NCBI GenBank assembly: GCA_022837365.1
Contig: JALHHV010000030.1
Location: forward strand, 463-10,995
Direction: 5' to 3'
Source of the DNA: Desulfovibrio sp.
Lineage (GTDB): Bacteria > Desulfobacterota > Desulfovibrionia > Desulfovibrionales > Desulfovibrionaceae
Length of the DNA: 10,533 nucleotides
In this document: positions 6,730 to 10,533 of the stretch, one piece after another
Layout of the letters: every line of letters starts with the position of its first letter
Numbering within the stretch: the first letter of the stretch is position 1
Notes under the pieces: model-generated
What the model saw: the letters and a program-made list of their open reading frames with translations, nothing else
The model's database searches: none
Told to the model about the DNA's origin: nothing
Program-made: the position numbers and the translations under genes

Positions 6730-6803
6730 GTGCGGAAGTGCTCTCCGGTTGCGGTGCATGGGCCGGAACGGAAATCGGCCGGGCCGCGCCCTGTCGGCTG
6801 GCG

Positions 6804-9800
6804 CTATGCCTGCGCGGACGGGGCCGCGGCGGCCAGCGCGGCCAGTTCGGTGCGCACCCTGTCCAGCCGCGCGCCCAGATCGCCCTGGGCCTCGGCGGCG
6901 GAACCGGGCGCGGTCTCCAGGCGCACCTCCAGCGTGGCCGGGGGCACCAGCCGCGCCCTGCCCTGCCGGGCCGCCACCCATGCCACCAGCCGGTCCGGCG
7001 CGATGGCGGTTTGGCGCTCGTCCCAGACCAGCCGCAGCCGTTCGGGGTGGATGTCGGCCCTCACCACCTGCAACGAGGCCAGGAAGCGCTTCAGCACCAG
7101 CACGGCCAGGAAGTTGCGCAACTCCGGCGGGCAGGGGCCGAAGCGGTCGCGCAGTTCCATTTCCACGTCCTGCAACGTGGCGGCGTCCGGCGCGGACGAC
7201 AGGGCCTTGTAGAACTTCAGCCGTTCGCGGGCGTCGCCAATGTACGTTTCGGGGATGTGCGCGGCAAGCCCGATGTTCAGTTCCGGCTCCACCGCCTCGC
7301 GCGGGGGATCGCCCTTCAGGCGGGCCACTTCCTCTTCCAGCATTTCCAGATACAGGTCGAGGCCCAGGCGGGTCATGTGGCCGGACTGCACCTCGCCCAG
7401 GATGTTCCCCGCGCCGCGCAACCGCAGGTCTTCCATGGCCACCTGGAATCCCGCGCCCAGGTAGTCCAGTTCAAGGATGATGCGCATGCGCTGGCGGGCC
7501 TGCTCGGGCAGGCGGTCGGCGTCGGACACCACGAACACCGCGTAGGCCTGCCGGTCGGAGCGACCCACCCGGCCGCGCAACTGGTACAGCTGCCCCAGCC
7601 CGAACATCTGGGCCTGGTCCACGATGAGCGTGTTGGCGCGCGGAAAGTCCAGCCCCGATTCCACGATGGCCGTGCAGACCAGCACGTCCAACTCGCCGTG
7701 CCAGAACTTGTGCATGGTGTCTTCAAGCTCGCGCTCGCCCATCTGGCCGTGGGCCATGCCCACGCGGGCCTCGGGCGCCAGCCCGCGCACGAATTCCGCC
7801 ACCCGTTCCAGCCCCTGCACCCGGTTGTGCACCCAGAACACCTGCCCCTGGCGGGCGATCTCGCGCTCCAGTATCTGGCGCAGGGCGTTCTGGTCGCGCT
7901 CGATGAGCGCGGTGGCCACGGGCTTGCGTTCCGGCGGCGCGGTCTCGATGACCGACAGTTCGCGGATGCCCGACATGGACAATTGCAGGGTGCGCGGAAT
8001 GGGCGTGGCGGTCAGGGTCAGGGCGTCCACGTTCTTGCGGAACTTCTTCAGCTTTTCCTTGTGGCGCACGCCGAAACGCTGCTCCTCGTCCAGCACCAGC
8101 AGGCCCAGGTTGGGCAGTTGCACGTCGTCGGACAGCAGGCGGTGGGTGCCGATGAGGATGTCGATCTGCCCGCGCGCGGCGGCGGTCAGCACGTCCTTCT
8201 GCTTCTGGCGCGGCACGAAGCGGCTCAGCATGCCCACGTTGACCGGGAACCCGGCCAGGCGGCTGCGGAAGGTCTGGTAGTGCTGCTCGGCCAGCACCGT
8301 GGTGGGACACAGCAGGGCCACCTGGCGGCCCTCGGCGGCGGCGCGGAAGGCGGCGCGCAGGGCCACCTCGGTCTTGCCGAAGCCCACGTCGCCGCACACC
8401 AGCCGGTCCATGGGCTCCGGCTTTTCCATGTCGTCCAGCACATCCTGGATGGCGCGGGCCTGGTCGGGGGTCTCCTCGAAGCCGAAGGACGCCTCGAACT
8501 CGCGGTACAGCTCGCCCAGCGGGCCGTAGCGGTAGCCCTTGGCCACCTTGCGGTAGGCGTACATCTCCACGAGGTCGGCGGCGATCTTCTCGATGGCCTT
8601 GCGGGCCTTGTCCTTGCTGGCCCGCCAGCCGGCGCCGCCCAGCTTGTCCAGCGCGGGCGCGGAATCGTCGGCGCCCCCGCTTCCCTTGAAACGCTGGATG
8701 AGCGAAAGCCGGTCCACGGGAAGGTAGAGGCGGTCCTCGCCCGCGTATTCCAGCAGCAGGAAGTCGTTGGCCACCCCGCCAAGATCCATGCGGTGCAGCC
8801 CGCCAAAGCGCCCCACGCCGTAGTCGCGATGCACCAGCAGGTCGCCGGGCGAAAGGTCGTCGTAGCGGTCCAGCCCCAGGAAGGCCCCGGTGGGCACGCG
8901 GGGCTGGCGGTCGGCCTTGGGTTGCAGCACGTCCTCGCCGATGACCAGCACGTTGTCCCACGCCAGGTCGATGCCCGCGCGGAACGGGGCCACCAGCGCG
9001 TACAGGCCCCGGTCGGCCGGGGAGTAGCGCAGGGCCGGGCGCACCCCGTCCTGCTCGGCCAGCTTCAGGAACTTGCGGCGGCTGCGGTCGTTGGCGAAGC
9101 AGAGCACCACCTGCCGCCGCTCGGAGGTCCACTGGCGCAGGGCGGTCACCAGCCGCTGCCAGGGCCTGTCTTCATCCACAGGCGCCGCGGGAGCCGCGGA
9201 AAACAGGTCGCGGAAGGCGTGCAGCCGCCGCTCCGGCAGGTCCACGCCGGTGCGCTCCACGCCCATGACCAGCCGCTCGAAATGGGCCACGGACCGGCCG
9301 CGCCAGGCCGTCTCGGCCTCGTCGGCGTCGCGCAGCACCAGGGCGCGCGGCTGGCGCAGGCGGTGCTCGTCGTACTGCCGGTCCAGGAAGGCGTCCCAGT
9401 TGGTGCGGGCGGCCTCCAGCGCCGTGGACAGGTCGGCCCGGTCGGGCAGCAGCCACACGGCGTCGCGGGGCAGCCAGTCCTCCATCCAGGTGGCGTTCTC
9501 GTACCAGGCGCCGGGCAGAAGCCCGGTGACCTCGCCCTCGGCCATGCGGGCCAGGGCGGCGGCCTGCTCGCCGTCGATGACGCCCTCCTTGCGCAACTGC
9601 TTCCAGCGGCGGGCGGCGGCTTCGCGGTATTCGCGGCTGCCCACCACCGGGGCCACGGGCAGCAGGCGGAACTCCTCCAGGCTGGCCAGCGAGCGCTGGC
9701 TGGTGGCGTCGAACAGCCGGATGTCCTCCAGCGTGTCGCCGAAGAATTCCAGGCGCAGCGGCTTTTCGTAACCGGGGGGGAAGATGTCCAGGATGTCGCC

Positions 9801-10348
9801 GCGCCGGGCCGCCTCGCCGGGGCGGCTGACCATCTGGGCGCGCTCGAAGCCCCAGTCGATGGCCTGGTCCAGCACCAGTGTGGTGCTCGAAGATGTCCAC
9901 CGGCGGCAGCTTGGGCAGCAGGTTGTCCACCGAGACGATGATGCCGCGCGGATGCTCGCGGCGGCTCAGGGCGTACAGGCTGGCCATGCGCGCGGCCCAG
10001 GCCGCGCGGCCGCGCGTGCCCGCAGGGTGCTGCGGAAAGACGATCCACTGCGCGTCCCAGCGGGCCTGGGTCACGGACGGGTCCGCGCCGGAAAGCTCGG
10101 GCGAGAACAGGGTGGTCAGGGCGCGGGCCTCGGCCAGTTCGGCGGCGTCGCGCACCACCATGACCACGTCGCGCCCGGCGCGCATCAGGGCCAGGGCCAG
10201 GCGGGCGGCCCCGCCCATGCCGGGCCACCTCTATCCGCAGGGCCCCGGCCGCCGCAAGGGCGTGGGCTCCACCGGCATGGCTCGCGGCGGACGCAGGCAC
10301 GGCAAGGCCGGACGCGGCCAGGCGGGATGTCAATTGCTCGAAATTCAC
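6804..10348 (-). pseudogene. mfd: Transcription-repair coupling factor Mfd, reading frame broken twice near the N terminus
   Basis: Mfd is an ATP-dependent translocase that removes RNA polymerase stalled at lesions and recruits UvrA. From 9875 to 6804, 1023 codons are intact and carry: UvrB-like GEAARRGDILDIFPPGYEKP; the CarD-like RNA polymerase interaction domain (GDLLVHRDYGVGRFGGLHRM, about 8800-8850); Walker A GDVGFGKT (8370-8393); Walker B DEEQ (8079-8090); TATPIPRTLQLSMSG; QLRGRVGRSDRQAYA; and the TRG-like LGAGFQVAMEDLRLRGAGNI. The N-terminal UvrB-like part is in two other frames: VNFEQLTSRLAASG to about ALRIEVARHGRG (10348 to about 10215), then AARLALALMRAGRDVVMVV to LPPVDIFEHHT (to about 9882). 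The first switch fits one extra base in a G-rich run; at the second about 10-15 residues are missing compared with E. coli Mfd, so it looks like a deletion of a few tens of bases. Start: GTG 10346-10348, with GGAGG (10353-10357) 4 bases upstream. DEEQ replaces the usual DEEH. Confidence 0.95.
9871..9887. repeat. Perfect short palindrome at the second mfd frame break
   Basis: AGCACCA (9871-9877), three bases GTG, then TGGTGCT (9881-9887): seven perfect pairs around a 3-base loop, exactly where the mfd frame changes. It may be the scar of a deletion through a hairpin or template switch, or a spot prone to sequencing error. Confidence 0.6.
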
Positions 10349-10352
10349 GGTG

Positions 10353-10365
10353 CCTCCGTGCCTCC
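10353..10365 (-). promoter_or_regulatory. Ribosome binding site of mfd, doubled
   Basis: On the minus strand two GGAGG copies lie 8 bases apart (10361-10365 and 10353-10357), the second 4 bases before GTG 10348. This decides the GTG start; the frame extends upstream to 10444 without Mfd-like sequence. Confidence 0.6.
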
Positions 10366-10438
10366 GCGCGGCCAGTGCCCGGCACGCCCCGACACGCCCG
10401 GCAGGCGGGCGCGGCAAGGGCGCGGGTGCGCAGATGAA

Positions 10439-10468
10439 CGGCAAAAGGCCGCTCCGCCCCTTTTGCCG
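10439..10468. terminator. Possible bidirectional terminator hairpin upstream of mfd
   Basis: CGGCAAAAGG (10439-10448) and CCTTTTGCCG (10459-10468) form a perfect 10-bp stem with a 10-base loop. AAAAGG and CCTTTT within the stem would give a run of U on either strand, but no extra T-tract follows. It could end transcription of a gene beyond the right edge, with the mfd promoter then in the ~90 bases between hairpin and GTG. I see no convincing gene from 10349 to the right edge and no clear promoter hexamers. Confidence 0.45.
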
Positions 10469-10533
10469 ACGCGGGCGCGGGGGAAGACGGCATGTTTTCG
10501 TTGTGGCGCGTGCGGCGCATGCCGCGCGCAGGG

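Noticed and set aside
5242..7212. 656-codon plus-strand frame
   Set aside because: Antisense to the lipoprotein and the mfd end; shadow composition and no recognisable motif.
6738..9941. 1067-codon open frame on the plus strand
   Set aside because: It mirrors the mfd coding frame on the opposite strand; its composition is that of a shadow frame and the minus strand has clear Mfd motifs.
10185..10520. Short minus-strand frame covering the mfd start and leader
   Set aside because: It overlaps the mfd N terminus in another frame, is Arg/Ala/Pro-rich and looks like nothing known; the doubled ribosome binding site belongs to the mfd GTG.

Overview
The window is a GC-rich chromosomal stretch in which every gene I can support lies on the minus strand. 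Reading in the direction of transcription (high to low coordinates) the order is mfd, a parvulin/SurA-like lipoprotein, a second SurA-like periplasmic protein, a RodZ-like membrane protein (HTH + DUF4115), recO, glyQ and glyS. Separate alpha and beta glycyl-tRNA synthetase subunits, the lipoprotein and periplasmic signals, the very high GC and the overall protein character fit a Gram-negative sulfate reducer of the Desulfovibrio/Nitratidesulfovibrio type. That assignment is inference from memory of such proteins; no database search was run.

Layout: 10349-10533 holds no convincing gene, only the mfd leader with a 10-bp-stem hairpin. Mfd runs from 10348 to 6804 and is broken in frame twice near its N terminus. 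The lipoprotein (about 6729-5458) and the SurA-like protein (5221-4277) form a pair separated by a 236-base leader. The RodZ-like gene (4198-3194), recO (3094-1862) and glyQ (1783-875) follow, each separated from its neighbour by 78-99 bases containing a GC hairpin without a U-tract. glyQ overlaps the start of glyS by 20 bases. glyS runs off the left edge and its frame is broken about 19 codons after the start.

Functionally this is a housekeeping cluster: transcription-coupled repair (Mfd), envelope protein folding (two SurA relatives), cell-shape or envelope regulation (RodZ-like), recombinational repair (RecO) and translation (GlyRS). Same orientation and short gaps suggest one or two transcripts, with the surA leader the best place for an internal promoter.

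I found no hidden mobile element, CRISPR array, RNA gene or obvious novel system. What deserves a second look is: the frame breaks in mfd and in the normally essential glyS, two of which look like deletions of tens of bases; a RecO carrying about 160 extra low-complexity residues; a RodZ-like periplasmic linker with regularly spaced N-x-T sequons; SurA-type proteins lacking typical parvulin histidines; and the strong intergenic hairpins.
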